NCBI GenBank assembly: GCA_947474435.1
Contig: CANJII010000007.1
Coordinates: 1 to 64,000, forward strand
DNA: 64,000 nt
DNA from: Chitinophagaceae bacterium
GTDB taxonomy: Bacteria > Bacteroidota > Bacteroidia > Chitinophagales > UBA10324
Reading direction: 5' to 3'
The notes beneath the pieces are model-generated. The model saw nothing but the letters and a program-made list of their open reading frames with translations. It searched no databases and was not told the DNA's origin. This document shows positions 18,378 through 27,165 of the stretch, one piece after another; the first letter of the stretch is position 1, and each line of letters begins with the position of its first letter. The position numbers and the translations under genes are program-made.

Positions 18378-18432
18378 TAAATTTAAATTAAACAGGGCGA
18401 AAAATTTTATCGCCCTGTTTAATTTAAATTTA
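18378..18432. terminator. Very long bidirectional terminator
   Basis: A perfect 23-bp inverted repeat (18378-18400 and 18410-18432) around a 9-nt AT loop. The GC part of each arm is CAGGGCGA or TCGCCCTG, with AT-rich outer arms. It ends both the PorP/SprF unit (+) and the metalloprotease unit (-). Confidence 0.9.
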
Positions 18433-18443
18433 TTAAAAAAAGT

Positions 18444-20228
18444 TTACTGCACCTTGATAATTTTGTTTACTGATTTTTCATTTCCTCTTTCCAGCACCAG
18501 AAAATAAACACCGGCAGAAAGTTTATTTCCGTTTATTGAAATTTTATAAGCGCCTGAGTCATAAAATGTTTGATCAACCAGAACATTTAATTTTTCTCCT
18601 AAAATATTGGTGAGATAAATATTTACCATTGAAGATTCATTCAGATTAAAGTACAATTGAGTGGATTCAATAAATGGATTCGGATATATATGAATTCCTG
18701 AAACTGCATTCTTTAATTGTTCTGTTTCAGGCGAAGTGTCTTCCAGTTTTAAAGAAGTGCAGGATTCGTTAACAGCTCTGAAGTTACAACCTTCCAACGC
18801 CCAAAATCCTGTCTTCATGTCAATAAATGATTCGGCTCGCCATTGCATACTTGCACCACTCATTACCAAATAAACATCTGAGTTTTCAACTGAGTTAGCT
18901 CCGGGTAAATTGCCGTCTTCATTTTCCCATACTACTTCATAAGGAATAACTTTAGTATAGATGTATGGTTCAAGTGCAGCAACTGCTGATACTGAGGCCT
19001 CCAATGCAGATTCATTATCGTTGGTTGCAACTGTTCCCATTGCAATTCCTCCGTAAGTAACTGCAGGATTAGAAAAATACTGAAGTCGTGCACAACTGCT
19101 TCCATTATCAGTACAGTAATCATTGTATGCCATAACTGTTCGCCACAAACCCGGAAAATAAATGTATCCATGACCATAAGCATAAGGAGTGCTGCCACCA
19201 TCAACATATGTATCATGCCGGCATCCATATAAATGACCAAGTTCATGAGGGAAACTTAAATTGCCGACCGCACAGCCTCTGTCAACAACACAAAATGCGT
19301 CGTTGTATGGGGCTGATGCAACAGTCCATGCATAACCACACCAGTCAGAAAGAGAATTAACAACTAACACACATAAATCGGCATCATAATAATTACGAAG
19401 AGTAGATACATTATCCATATATCCATCTGAAGTATTATGCCAACGATCTAATTCAGTTGCGGTAATTCCGGTTTCAGCATAAGTATAAACATAGGAGCGC
19501 GCCAATTCACATTGAAAGTAAACAGAGCTGTTTGAGTAAGCAGTATTTGATGCGTCAATACAGGACTGAATAAATCCTGGCGGATCAGCAAGGTTATCGG
19601 CACAGGTTTGAGTATAACCAACGAACACTCTAACTTTACAATTACCGGTTACAATATTTTCCTGATCAACAAACTGATTTGATTCACTATCAAAATGAAT
19701 TGATTTCTCCAATGACTTTTCCATTCCATGCTGTATCATCTGTTTGTATCCTTCCGGACTTTCATCGTTCGGATAATTCTCAGGGCGTGAGTCAAAAATC
19801 AAATGCAATCCATCACCAAGAGGATGTATCTGATAAATACTTTTCCCGACATAAATTAAACCAGTTACTTTATCATTGTGAACTACAAAAGAAGCAGTAA
19901 TCTGATCAGTCATGTTTGATCCATACCACGAATACATTGTTTCGTTTCGTGGGATCATTTGTTCTTTATTAATAATAACATTTCTTCCATCAGGCATGAG
20001 CATCGATAGCGAATTGTTTGCAAATAATTGATCATCTATAGTTATAATAGAATAAGTGCCTGTTGTTAATTCAGTAATCCAAGCATCAGCAAAGTGTTTT
20101 TGTTTTTCATTTAACTGAACCTGCTGCTTGTAAGTGAATAAACTTTGTGCAGACAACAGCTGCGGCGAAAAGAGGCTACAGGCTATGAACAGCGGCAACC
20201 ATCTTATTTTTAAAATTGATTTCTTCAT
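18444..20228 (-). CDS. Secreted metzincin metalloprotease with T9SS type A sorting domain
   Basis: A 594-residue secreted protease. A signal peptide (ending LLSAQ) is followed by a propeptide-like region of about 160 residues. The catalytic domain has the long zinc motif HELGHLYGCRHD (about residues 328-339), which supplies three His and the catalytic Glu, and the metzincin Met-turn VMAYNDYC about 30 residues later. Many cysteines suggest disulfides. The C-terminus carries a T9SS sorting domain starting IYPNPFIES. The motif H-E-x-G-H-x-x-G-x-x-H-D is that of reprolysin/M12B-like families; the exact family is uncertain. It probably degrades extracellular protein or processes surface proteins. 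It lies 29 nt after the tail-fibre-like gene, so the two form an operon. Confidence 0.88.
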   Translation of the reverse strand: MKKSILKIRWLPLFIACSLFSPQLLSAQSLFTYKQQVQLNEKQKHFADAWITELTTGTYSIITIDDQLFANNSLSMLMPDGRNVIINKEQMIPRNETMYSWYGSNMTDQITASFVVHNDKVTGLIYVGKSIYQIHPLGDGLHLIFDSRPENYPNDESPEGYKQMIQHGMEKSLEKSIHFDSESNQFVDQENIVTGNCKVRVFVGYTQTCADNLADPPGFIQSCIDASNTAYSNSSVYFQCELARSYVYTYAETGITATELDRWHNTSDGYMDNVSTLRNYYDADLCVLVVNSLSDWCGYAWTVASAPYNDAFCVVDRGCAVGNLSFPHELGHLYGCRHDTYVDGGSTPYAYGHGYIYFPGLWRTVMAYNDYCTDNGSSCARLQYFSNPAVTYGGIAMGTVATNDNESALEASVSAVAALEPYIYTKVIPYEVVWENEDGNLPGANSVENSDVYLVMSGASMQWRAESFIDMKTGFWALEGCNFRAVNESCTSLKLEDTSPETEQLKNAVSGIHIYPNPFIESTQLYFNLNESSMVNIYLTNILGEKLNVLVDQTFYDSGAYKISINGNKLSAGVYFLVLERGNEKSVNKIIKVQ

Positions 20229-20257
20229 GATTGTTTTTTTTAAGTGTGAGAAACCAA

Positions 20258-22492
20258 TTATTTATTTTCTAATTTATCAATCCTGGCTTTCAATTCTTCA
20301 TTCTGTTTATTCAAATCAATTACATAAAGTGAAAGCTCTTCAATCTTCAATAATAATTTTGCCTGCATATCACCCAAATCAAATCCTTCGCATTCTATTT
20401 CAGTGGCTGATGGAATTCCGGGTAAATGATTTTCGGAAATAATATTTTTTTCCAGTTCCTTAATTGGCATTAGATGATAATCTTTTTTGAAAACAAAATC
20501 AGGCCATGTGGCAAAAGTTGCAACTCGTGCTTCAGTGCAAATAAGTTTTCCATTTACTGAAAGTGTATATCCTGTTGCAGAAGTAGTAGTTCCAATTGCC
20601 ATCGTTGTTGCATATGTATTACCATAAAAATAACCTGCCCAATTGATTGTTCCTCCTGAAGCGGTTCCATAAACGCCGTATCGTGTACCTGCTGTTCCAT
20701 TAGATGTGCCAATAACTCCGAAAGCTGATCCAGTATAAGCTCCTGCATTTGCAGTTGCAATAATACCTTTGTATCCACCTGTAGTAGTTATTCCAATTCC
20801 AAAACCATCAGATATTTGTGACACGCAGTTAATACCAACTACATCAGAATTTCCACCACTATAATTTCCTTTCACATACAATACATTGTCAGTGCTGGTT
20901 GTGAGACCCTGAATATTTACTTTTTGGGAGGAAGAATAAGTACCGATTCCAACATTTCCATTATCTGATATATCTACCATATCATCAATTGGACTTCCTA
21001 TTCGAGTTCCACCACCATAATAGTTCAAATAAAGAGTAGCACCAGCGCCGTTGTATCGTGATTGTATTACTGCATTATCCATTACAATGTTGCTACTGGT
21101 TGGAACACCAATTAAAAAATATCCAGTGCTTGATAAACTAACAGCAGTACCTGAATATATATGCAATGGTGAAAGAGGTGTGTTGGTTCCTATTCCGACT
21201 CTGTTATTTGCCAAATCTACTGTGAGAGGATTGTATTGCCCCCCAATAAAATTAAATTTATCAGCACCATCCTGGTATTGAAGTCCCCAAGTAGGAAATG
21301 CTGAAGAATGTGCTACTACCATTCGATCGCCGTTGTTAGTGCCACTTGCAAACATTTGTATCATGGGCGAGTTTGTAACATCAGCAACAGCAAAAGTTAT
21401 TGAACCTAAATCATCACTGAAACTTAAATCGCCATCAGCGCCTGATGCATTCAATTTATTTGCACCAATTGCAAATGTGGAAGATGGAGTTGTTGTTCCG
21501 ATGCCAAGCCGTCCGTTTACTTCGTCATATACTGATGATGATCCGAAATAAATATTTCCTTTTGTGGCATTTGTTGTTGAATTCAGAATAAGATTATTTC
21601 CTGCTGCTGTTCCGCCAAAAATATTTTGTCCGCCTGCTACGCCGGTTGATAAATTATTATAAAAAGTTGTTGATGTTAATGTAAGTCCCGTTCCGGCAGT
21701 GTATGTTGTATTTGCATCTGTTGCAGGTTCCCAACTGGTAGTGGCGCTATTGTATTTCAGCACTTGTGTATTGGTTGGTGAAGTTGCAGAAACAGTTACT
21801 CCTTTTATTTTATTTACTGAGAGTGCGGAGAACAAACCACTCACATCACCACCTGCTGTTGAAGCAGTTGTTAAATCGTCTCCTGCATTTGTATCACCTG
21901 TATTAGAAATTACTCCTGCTGCTATATTAATTCCTGTTCCGGCTGAATAAGAAGTTCCGTTATCGGCACTCCATGTTAAAACACCTAAGCCATTTGATTT
22001 TAATACCTGCCCCGATGTTCCGTCTGTTGCAGGTAATGTGTATGCACCAATTTTTAAATTTCCTGTAAAAATTCCATTGCCACTATTTGCACCAATTGAA
22101 AAAATGGGTAGAGCGGTGCTTGTTCTAAATTCATATAGCAAACTTGTGGAGTTAAAAAACAATCCATAATTTGGATTTCCTGAATATTGAAATGCATATT
22201 TATTTCCTGCTACTTTGTAAGCAGAGGTTCCTGCAAAAGTTAAGTTTCCAGCCGAATCAATTTTAGCAATATTGCCTGCTGCTCCGAACTGCCATAAGCC
22301 ATTTGATTTCACACGACCTTTTTCAACCCCATTGGTTTTAAAAACAAAATCCTTGGCATCAGTAGTGCCTATGAAATTTGTTCCGGGTGTTGTGCCGGCA
22401 TTACCGGTAGTGTTCCATGTTTGTGCTTTCAGTTGACCTTGTAATGCAATCAGAATTAATCCAACTACAAAAACAAAAATTAGTTTTTTCAT
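20258..22492 (-). CDS. Tail-fibre-like surface protein with C-terminal coiled coil
   Basis: A 744-residue protein with a signal peptide ending in LKAQ. The body is Gly/Thr/Asn-rich and repetitive, with recurrent RLGIGTTTPSS, RVGIGTNTPLS and NGNVGIGTYSS segments typical of bacterial tail-fibre-like proteins. The last ~100 residues (WPDFVFKKDYHLMPIKELEK, HLPGIPSATEIE, LGDMQAKLLLKIEEL and a coiled coil NEELKARIDKLENK) form an end that I know from many Bacteroidota proteins of this kind. It is related in layout to the intramolecular chaperone ends of phage fibres. No T9SS sorting domain is visible. It is likely a trimeric surface fibre. It heads a two-gene operon with the metalloprotease. Confidence 0.75.
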   Translation of the reverse strand: MKKLIFVFVVGLILIALQGQLKAQTWNTTGNAGTTPGTNFIGTTDAKDFVFKTNGVEKGRVKSNGLWQFGAAGNIAKIDSAGNLTFAGTSAYKVAGNKYAFQYSGNPNYGLFFNSTSLLYEFRTSTALPIFSIGANSGNGIFTGNLKIGAYTLPATDGTSGQVLKSNGLGVLTWSADNGTSYSAGTGINIAAGVISNTGDTNAGDDLTTASTAGGDVSGLFSALSVNKIKGVTVSATSPTNTQVLKYNSATTSWEPATDANTTYTAGTGLTLTSTTFYNNLSTGVAGGQNIFGGTAAGNNLILNSTTNATKGNIYFGSSSVYDEVNGRLGIGTTTPSSTFAIGANKLNASGADGDLSFSDDLGSITFAVADVTNSPMIQMFASGTNNGDRMVVAHSSAFPTWGLQYQDGADKFNFIGGQYNPLTVDLANNRVGIGTNTPLSPLHIYSGTAVSLSSTGYFLIGVPTSSNIVMDNAVIQSRYNGAGATLYLNYYGGGTRIGSPIDDMVDISDNGNVGIGTYSSSQKVNIQGLTTSTDNVLYVKGNYSGGNSDVVGINCVSQISDGFGIGITTTGGYKGIIATANAGAYTGSAFGVIGTSNGTAGTRYGVYGTASGGTINWAGYFYGNTYATTMAIGTTTSATGYTLSVNGKLICTEARVATFATWPDFVFKKDYHLMPIKELEKNIISENHLPGIPSATEIECEGFDLGDMQAKLLLKIEELSLYVIDLNKQNEELKARIDKLENK

Positions 22493-22625
22493 GATTATGG
22501 GTTTAATTAAAATGATGTTCGAAAAATAAATTTGATTTAATCATTCATTGTATGACTTAAATCAATTGACAAGTATTTATTTATTAACCGATTTTAAATT
22601 GTGTTTATAACCAGTTCAAAAACTA

Positions 22626-22657
22626 AAAGAGCCCTCCGATATATCAGAGAGCTCTTT
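22626..22657 (-). terminator. Hairpin terminator downstream of the small membrane protein gene
   Basis: Arms AAAGAGC (22626-22632) and GCTCTTT (22651-22657), with further pairing inside the loop. It lies 29 nt beyond the stop of the gene at 22686 and shows a short T run on the - strand. Confidence 0.6.
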
Positions 22658-22685
22658 CAAAAATTTTGAGTAAAAATTTTATTTT

Positions 22686-23105
22686 CTATTCCTTAATCAT
22701 TCCCATTACCCAACCAATAACTCCACCTGCAAGAGTGGATAGAACAGTGCCGACTGCAATGTCAATTAAAGTTCCAGTCATGGTCATTAAATTGGAAGTG
22801 CCATACATAATAAAATCGCTTCCGCCATTCATCAGTAATCCAACAACAGCTCCCATAAATAGTCCGGACATTAAGCCATCGTGTTTCGACCAACTGAAAA
22901 CGATGGAGAATAAAAATCCCCACATCAGATTGCCAATAAAAATTGCAGCTAAATTCATTTCCTCGTCAGTTCTTTCAACTCCTGTTGCAGTGCCTGCCCC
23001 TGCAGCCATCAGGTCTTTAAATAAAATGCCGTAACAAAGCCAGCCTAATAAAAAGAAGGCAACACCACCGGCAATGCCTCCGATTAAAATTTTTTTCATG
23101 TTCAT
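22686..23105 (-). CDS. Small four-helix membrane protein, unknown function
   Basis: A 139-residue Gly/Met-rich protein with four hydrophobic segments: about 4-30, 51-70, 78-97 and 107-136. The loop between the first two is acidic (VERTDEEMN). Repeated GG and GxxxG patterns (GGIAGGVAFFLLG, GGVIGWVMGMI) favour tight helix packing. The layout resembles small DUF1761-like membrane proteins, but I cannot confirm that family. A second Met two codons in (23099) is an equally good start. It is transcribed alone and followed by a hairpin terminator. Confidence 0.7.
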   Translation of the reverse strand: MNMKKILIGGIAGGVAFFLLGWLCYGILFKDLMAAGAGTATGVERTDEEMNLAAIFIGNLMWGFLFSIVFSWSKHDGLMSGLFMGAVVGLLMNGGSDFIMYGTSNLMTMTGTLIDIAVGTVLSTLAGGVIGWVMGMIKE

Positions 23106-23273
23106 GATTGTTGTGTTTTTGGGGTTTAAAAAAAATTTGTGATTTCGAAAGTTAAAAGAAATTAAATGGCGTGTTAGAAAATTTTTAACACATGATGATT
23201 TATAAATTTGTGAAAACTAATTTGTGAAAAAATTTCAAATAGGATTAATAAGGATTGGCACCTCTCACATCGA

Positions 23274-23402
23274 ATGTCATTGAAACTAACCTCTGAACAA
23301 CGAATTGAATGGCATATTGAACATGCTCATAATTGTTCTTGCATAGAAATGTTGTTGAAAATTCAGGAAGAAATAATGAAGCAGAAAATTAAATTCAAAT
23401 AA
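23274..23402 (+). CDS. 42-aa Cys/His-containing small protein
   Basis: A 42-codon frame beginning MSLKLTSEQRIEWHIEHAHNC and ending in a Lys-rich tail (KQKIKFK). The segment EWHIEHAHNCSC packs three His and two Cys together, which could bind a metal. A Rho-independent terminator begins at its stop codon (23402-23436), as expected for a real transcript. The frame stays open 54 nt upstream of the ATG and reads plausibly (DWHLSHR), so a non-ATG start further up is possible. The WHxEHAxNCxC pattern feels familiar from small Bacteroidota proteins, but I cannot name a family. Confidence 0.55.
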   Translation: MSLKLTSEQRIEWHIEHAHNCSCIEMLLKIQEEIMKQKIKFK

Positions 23403-23436
23403 AAAAATCCGAATCAAGAACTGCTTCGGATTTTTT
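23402..23436 (+). terminator. Terminator of the 42-aa gene
   Basis: Perfect 12-bp arms AAAAAATCCGAA (23402-23413) and TTCGGATTTTTT (23425-23436) with an 11-nt loop. It overlaps the stop codon of the small gene. Confidence 0.88.
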
Positions 23437-23477
23437 AAAAGTCGGGATAAGTTTGCCAACTATTTTCAAAATAAAAA

Positions 23478-23509
23478 AAAAGTCGTTTCAATTTTTTGAA
23501 ACGACTTTT
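23478..23509 (-). terminator. Terminator of the tRNA-Pro transcript
   Basis: Perfect 14-bp arms AAAAGTCGTTTCAA (23478-23491) and TTGAAACGACTTTT (23496-23509) with a TTTT loop. On the - strand it is followed by a run of T (the A run 23473-23481), 10 nt after the tRNA 3' end. Confidence 0.88.
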
Positions 23510-23518
23510 AATTTGAAG

Positions 23519-23592
23519 TCGGGGTGACAAGACTCGAACTTGCGACCCCCAGCACCCCATGCTGGTACGCTAGCCAACTGCGCCACACCCCG
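23519..23592 (-). tRNA. tRNA-Pro (anticodon GGG)
   Basis: A 74-nt gene that folds as a complete cloverleaf. The acceptor stem is CGGGGTG/CACCCCG with discriminator A. The D stem is GCGC/GCGT. The anticodon arm is CCAGC-ATGGGGT-GCTGG, placing GGG at 34-36. The T stem is GCAAG/CTTGT with loop TTCGAGT. The CGGGGTG start is typical of proline tRNAs. CCA is not encoded and must be added. It is a single-tRNA transcript with its own terminator. Confidence 0.96.
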
Positions 23593-23684
23593 ATGATTCT
23601 GATTTGTTGATGTGTTGATTTAATATTTTGATGATGAACTTAAAATCAAATTATAAATCCACAATCTGTATTATTTGGGGGCGA

Positions 23685-23718
23685 CAAAAATAAAAAACAA
23701 CTTCACAATTCATTTCAA
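23685..23718 (-). promoter_or_regulatory. Candidate promoter of tRNA-Pro
   Basis: On the - strand TATTTTTG (23685-23692) matches the -7 consensus exactly. A TTG at 23716-23718 could be the -33 element, but the 23-nt spacer is long. It would give a leader of about 85 nt before the tRNA. Confidence 0.35.
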
Positions 23719-23784
23719 GCAGTTCCGTTATTTTCGCCAAACGATTTCAATCAGAAATCTTAAATCAAAAATCTTAAATCAGAA

Positions 23785-25818
23785 TTGTCGTTTCTATTTC
23801 CTTCTTTTCTCTGGGCTCTCCTCGCTATCAGTATTCCGGTTGTTGTTCACCTGTTTAATTTCAGACGGTACAAGACTGTTTATTTTCCAAGTATTCGGTT
23901 TCTGAAAGAAGTGCAGCAACAAACCCGTTCCACTTCGCAGTTAAAACATTTGCTGGTTTTGCTGGCTCGCATTCTTACCATTTTGTTTTTAGTTGCAGCA
24001 TTTGCACAGCCTTTTATTAAACCAACTGAAGGTGTGGTGAATACCGGAAAAAAAGCCATCAGCATTTATATTGACAATTCGTTCAGCATGAATGCACGAA
24101 CCGGCGATGTTCCTTTAGTGGAATTGGCAAAACGAAAAGCATTAGAAATTGCTTCAGCCTATTCACCTGATGATGAGTTTCAATTATTGAGTAATGATTT
24201 TGAGGGGAAGCAGCAGCGATTGGTTAACCGCGATCAGTTCAAACAATTTGTGGAAGAAGTAAAACCTTCACCTTCATCGCGAACTATTTCACAGGTAATT
24301 TCGAGAGAAAAGGAATCGCTTGCCCGTTCGCAATCCACACAGAAATATATTTATATCATTTCCGATTTTCAGAAATCAACGGCTGATTTACAAAACATTC
24401 CAGTTGACAGTAACACAAAAATTTATTTCATACCCCTGAAATCTTCTGCGCAAAAAAATGTAACAGTTGACAGTTGCTGGCTCGAAGCTCCGGTTCAAAT
24501 GGTGAATCAACCTGCCAAACTTCACATTAAAATTACGAACTACGGTGATGAAGATATTGCTGATGAAAGAATCACACTTCGAATCAATGATGAAATAAAA
24601 ACCATAGCTGATTTAAATATTAATGCAAATAGTTCTGCTGAAGATACATTGGTGTTCAATATTACACAGTCCGGTTGGAACAAGGGCGAATTGCAGGTGA
24701 GCGATTTCCCTGTTTCGTTTGATGATTCTTATTTTTTCACTTTTAATGTTAAACCGCTTGCTTCGGTTTTAATTGTAAATGGAACAGGTGCAAATCCGTT
24801 TTTGGATGCACTTTTCAGCAACAATAATTTATTCAGCACCACTTATTCATCACTCAATCAACTCAACTATTCGTTACTTAAAAGTTATGATTGTATCGTT
24901 CTGAATCAGCCAAGTGTAATTTCTTCCGGTTTGAAAGATGCATTGAGTCAGTATGTTTCAGGTGGAGGGAATTTATTATTGGTGCCTGACCCCAATTGCA
25001 ATTTGCAAAGTGTGAATGATTTTCTGTTAAGTTTAAATGCAGATGAATTACAACAATGGTTAAAACAAAACAGACAGGTTACAACTATTAATACGAAGAT
25101 GAATGTCTTTGCAGATGTGTTCAGTAAGTTGAAGGAAAACATTGCATTACCAAAAACATCAGGATTCTTTTTATTGAAACAACGAACACAAAGTCCTGCT
25201 GAAGCTTTAATGAAATTCAATGATGGAAACAGTTTGTTCACTAGATATTCTCCCGGCAAAGGAAATTTTTATTTGTCATCAGTTCCGTTTGATAAAGCTA
25301 TAACTGATTTTCCACTCAACCCGATTTTTGCTCCGTTGTTATTTAAGGTGGTGGTGTTAAAAAATAATAATCCATCACTTTCTTATAACATTGGAGTACA
25401 GGCATTTTTTGAAGCAGAGAATTTTGGTGAAGGCGAAAAAGTAATTTACAGAATGAAGGGAAGCGCACATGAATTCATTCCAGCACAACGACCACTTGGG
25501 AATCAAGTAATGGTGGATTTCGGAAATGAAATTAAAGATGCAGGATTTTATGATTTGTACCTGCCTGATACAACCAATCATTACTGGTTCGGATTTAATT
25601 TCAACAGAATGGAATCGAATCTTGCACTACTCAATGCTGAAGAAATAAATGTACAGGCAACACGAATAAAAGCGCAGGTAATTTCGAATGTTGATGCGGA
25701 TATTTCAGTTTTAGTTTCAGAAATGAATCGCGGAATTGCGCTTTGGAAATATTGCATTTTGCTTGTGCTTATTTTTATTGCTGCTGAAGTTTTGTTGTTA
25801 AGGTTTTTAAAGCAGTAA
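23785..25818 (+). CDS. BatA-domain membrane protein (aerotolerance-type)
   Basis: A 677-residue membrane protein starting at TTG, chosen because the resulting MSFLFPSFLWALLAISIPV is the standard opening of the BatA N-terminal domain. That domain continues as HLFNFRRYKTVYFPSIRFLK, and the second helix LLVLLARILTILFLVAAFAQP lies near residues 56-76. A von Willebrand A-like part follows (AISIYIDNSFSMNA near residue 92, a partial D-x-S-x-S), then a long periplasmic region. A last helix is near residues 650-672 with a short tail. Bat proteins are linked to oxidative or envelope stress, by membership only. It is followed by the dihydroorotase homologue after 78 nt, a pairing I recall from other Bacteroidota. 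Confidence 0.85.
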   Translation: MSFLFPSFLWALLAISIPVVVHLFNFRRYKTVYFPSIRFLKEVQQQTRSTSQLKHLLVLLARILTILFLVAAFAQPFIKPTEGVVNTGKKAISIYIDNSFSMNARTGDVPLVELAKRKALEIASAYSPDDEFQLLSNDFEGKQQRLVNRDQFKQFVEEVKPSPSSRTISQVISREKESLARSQSTQKYIYIISDFQKSTADLQNIPVDSNTKIYFIPLKSSAQKNVTVDSCWLEAPVQMVNQPAKLHIKITNYGDEDIADERITLRINDEIKTIADLNINANSSAEDTLVFNITQSGWNKGELQVSDFPVSFDDSYFFTFNVKPLASVLIVNGTGANPFLDALFSNNNLFSTTYSSLNQLNYSLLKSYDCIVLNQPSVISSGLKDALSQYVSGGGNLLLVPDPNCNLQSVNDFLLSLNADELQQWLKQNRQVTTINTKMNVFADVFSKLKENIALPKTSGFFLLKQRTQSPAEALMKFNDGNSLFTRYSPGKGNFYLSSVPFDKAITDFPLNPIFAPLLFKVVVLKNNNPSLSYNIGVQAFFEAENFGEGEKVIYRMKGSAHEFIPAQRPLGNQVMVDFGNEIKDAGFYDLYLPDTTNHYWFGFNFNRMESNLALLNAEEINVQATRIKAQVISNVDADISVLVSEMNRGIALWKYCILLVLIFIAAEVLLLRFLKQ

Positions 25819-25896
25819 CTTCTTTGCACCTCAACTTTCATTAACTCTTTTTCTTTCTATCTTGCGCCCGACAACAAAAAACTTTTTCACTATTCA

Positions 25897-27165
25897 ATGA
25901 ATCTGCTGCTTCGCTCGGTTACCGTTGTTGACCCAAATTCACCATTCAATCAGAAGCAAACTGATATTTTTATTGCGAACGGAAATATTTCTTCCATTGG
26001 AAAAAAAGTAAAGACCGAAGGAAAATTCAAAGAGATTGATTGTAAGGGATTATCAATTTCTCCTGGTTGGTTTGATATGCAGGTTTCGTTTTGCGACCCG
26101 GGCTTTGAACACAAAGAAGATATTGAGAGCGGAGTGAAAGCCGCTGCTGCAGGTGGTTTCACAGGAGTGGCTGTTTTGCCTGATACACATCCGGCGTTGC
26201 ATTCTAAATCAGAAATTGAATACATACTCAATCGAGCAAAAGGAAAAATTGTGGATGTACACGCCCTCGGTGCTATCACAAGAAAGTGTGAAGGAAAAGA
26301 ACTCGCTGAGATTTATGACATGCATCACGCAGGTGCTGTTGCGTATTCTGATGCAGGAAATCCGGTGAGTGATTCAGGGGTAATGATGCGCGCTTTGCAA
26401 TATGTAAAGTTGTTTGATGGTGTTGTGTTCTCGCATCCGGATGATGTGAATGTATCGCATGGGGGAAGTATGAACGAAGGAATCGTAAGTACCAATCTTG
26501 GCTTGAAAGGTATGCCATCACTTGCTGAAGAACTGATGGTGGTGCGCGATATTTATTTAGCTGAGTACACACAAAGCAGGGTTCACTTCAGTATCATTTC
26601 AACTACGCGTTCCGTTGATTTAATTCGAGCTGCAAAAAAGAAAGGTGTGAAAGTGACTTGCGGAGTTTCTTCATTGCACCTAATGTTTGATGATAGTGAA
26701 CTGGCAGAATTCGATACCAATTATAAATTGAATCCTTCGCTCAGAACTAAAAAAGATGTTGCTGCTTTGATTGCAGGATTGAAAGACGGAACTATTGATG
26801 TTATTGTATCAGCGCATCAACCGCAAAACATTGAATTGAAAGATGTGGAATTTGAATATGCCGACTTCGGTGCAATCAATTTGCAAACTTCATTTGCGCT
26901 GGCGAATACATCTGTAGGAAATAATATCGGAATGGAATCGTTGATTGGAAAAATTTCCATCAACCCGCGCAAAATTCTTGGATTGAAAATTCCAACTATA
27001 AAAGAAAACGAAGAAGCAAACTTCACTCTCTTTAATTCAAATGAAGAGTGGAATTTTTCTAAATCAAAAAATAAATCAAAGTCGGGCAACACACCACTAT
27101 TCGGAAAAAAACTGAATGGGAGAGTGGTTGCTGTTTTTAATCACAATCAATTCATACAATCATGA
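25897..27165 (+). CDS. Dihydroorotase homologue lacking catalytic residues
   Basis: A 422-residue amidohydrolase-fold protein aligned over its whole length with dihydroorotases (pyrimidine synthesis, carbamoyl-aspartate to dihydroorotate). The zinc-binding HxH and substrate Arg expected after GxxD are replaced: residues 59-69 read FDMQVSFCDPG, giving Gln62, Ser64 and Cys66. The His before ISTxxS is Ile (FSIISTTRS), and the catalytic Asp in the TDHAPH motif is Ala (SAHQPQN). The protein is therefore predicted to be catalytically dead, like the PyrC-prime subunits that stabilise aspartate transcarbamoylase in some bacteria; that role is inferred. A TATCTTGC -7-like box is at 25858-25865. The gene overlaps the next by 4 nt. 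Confidence 0.85.
   Translation: MNLLLRSVTVVDPNSPFNQKQTDIFIANGNISSIGKKVKTEGKFKEIDCKGLSISPGWFDMQVSFCDPGFEHKEDIESGVKAAAAGGFTGVAVLPDTHPALHSKSEIEYILNRAKGKIVDVHALGAITRKCEGKELAEIYDMHHAGAVAYSDAGNPVSDSGVMMRALQYVKLFDGVVFSHPDDVNVSHGGSMNEGIVSTNLGLKGMPSLAEELMVVRDIYLAEYTQSRVHFSIISTTRSVDLIRAAKKKGVKVTCGVSSLHLMFDDSELAEFDTNYKLNPSLRTKKDVAALIAGLKDGTIDVIVSAHQPQNIELKDVEFEYADFGAINLQTSFALANTSVGNNIGMESLIGKISINPRKILGLKIPTIKENEEANFTLFNSNEEWNFSKSKNKSKSGNTPLFGKKLNGRVVAVFNHNQFIQS

Larger units (their letters stand above)
18056..18443. other. Intergenic region with a GC-rich repeat and a long terminator
   Basis: This space between convergent genes holds a GC-rich multi-hairpin element (18125-18179) and the long terminator 18378-18432. 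A 71-codon frame crosses the element but looks like chance. Nothing else is seen. Confidence 0.6.

Noticed and set aside
22666..23034. 122-codon frame antisense to the small membrane protein gene
   Set aside because: Proline/isoleucine-rich product of reading membrane-helix codons backwards. The - strand gene has a terminator and a natural start.
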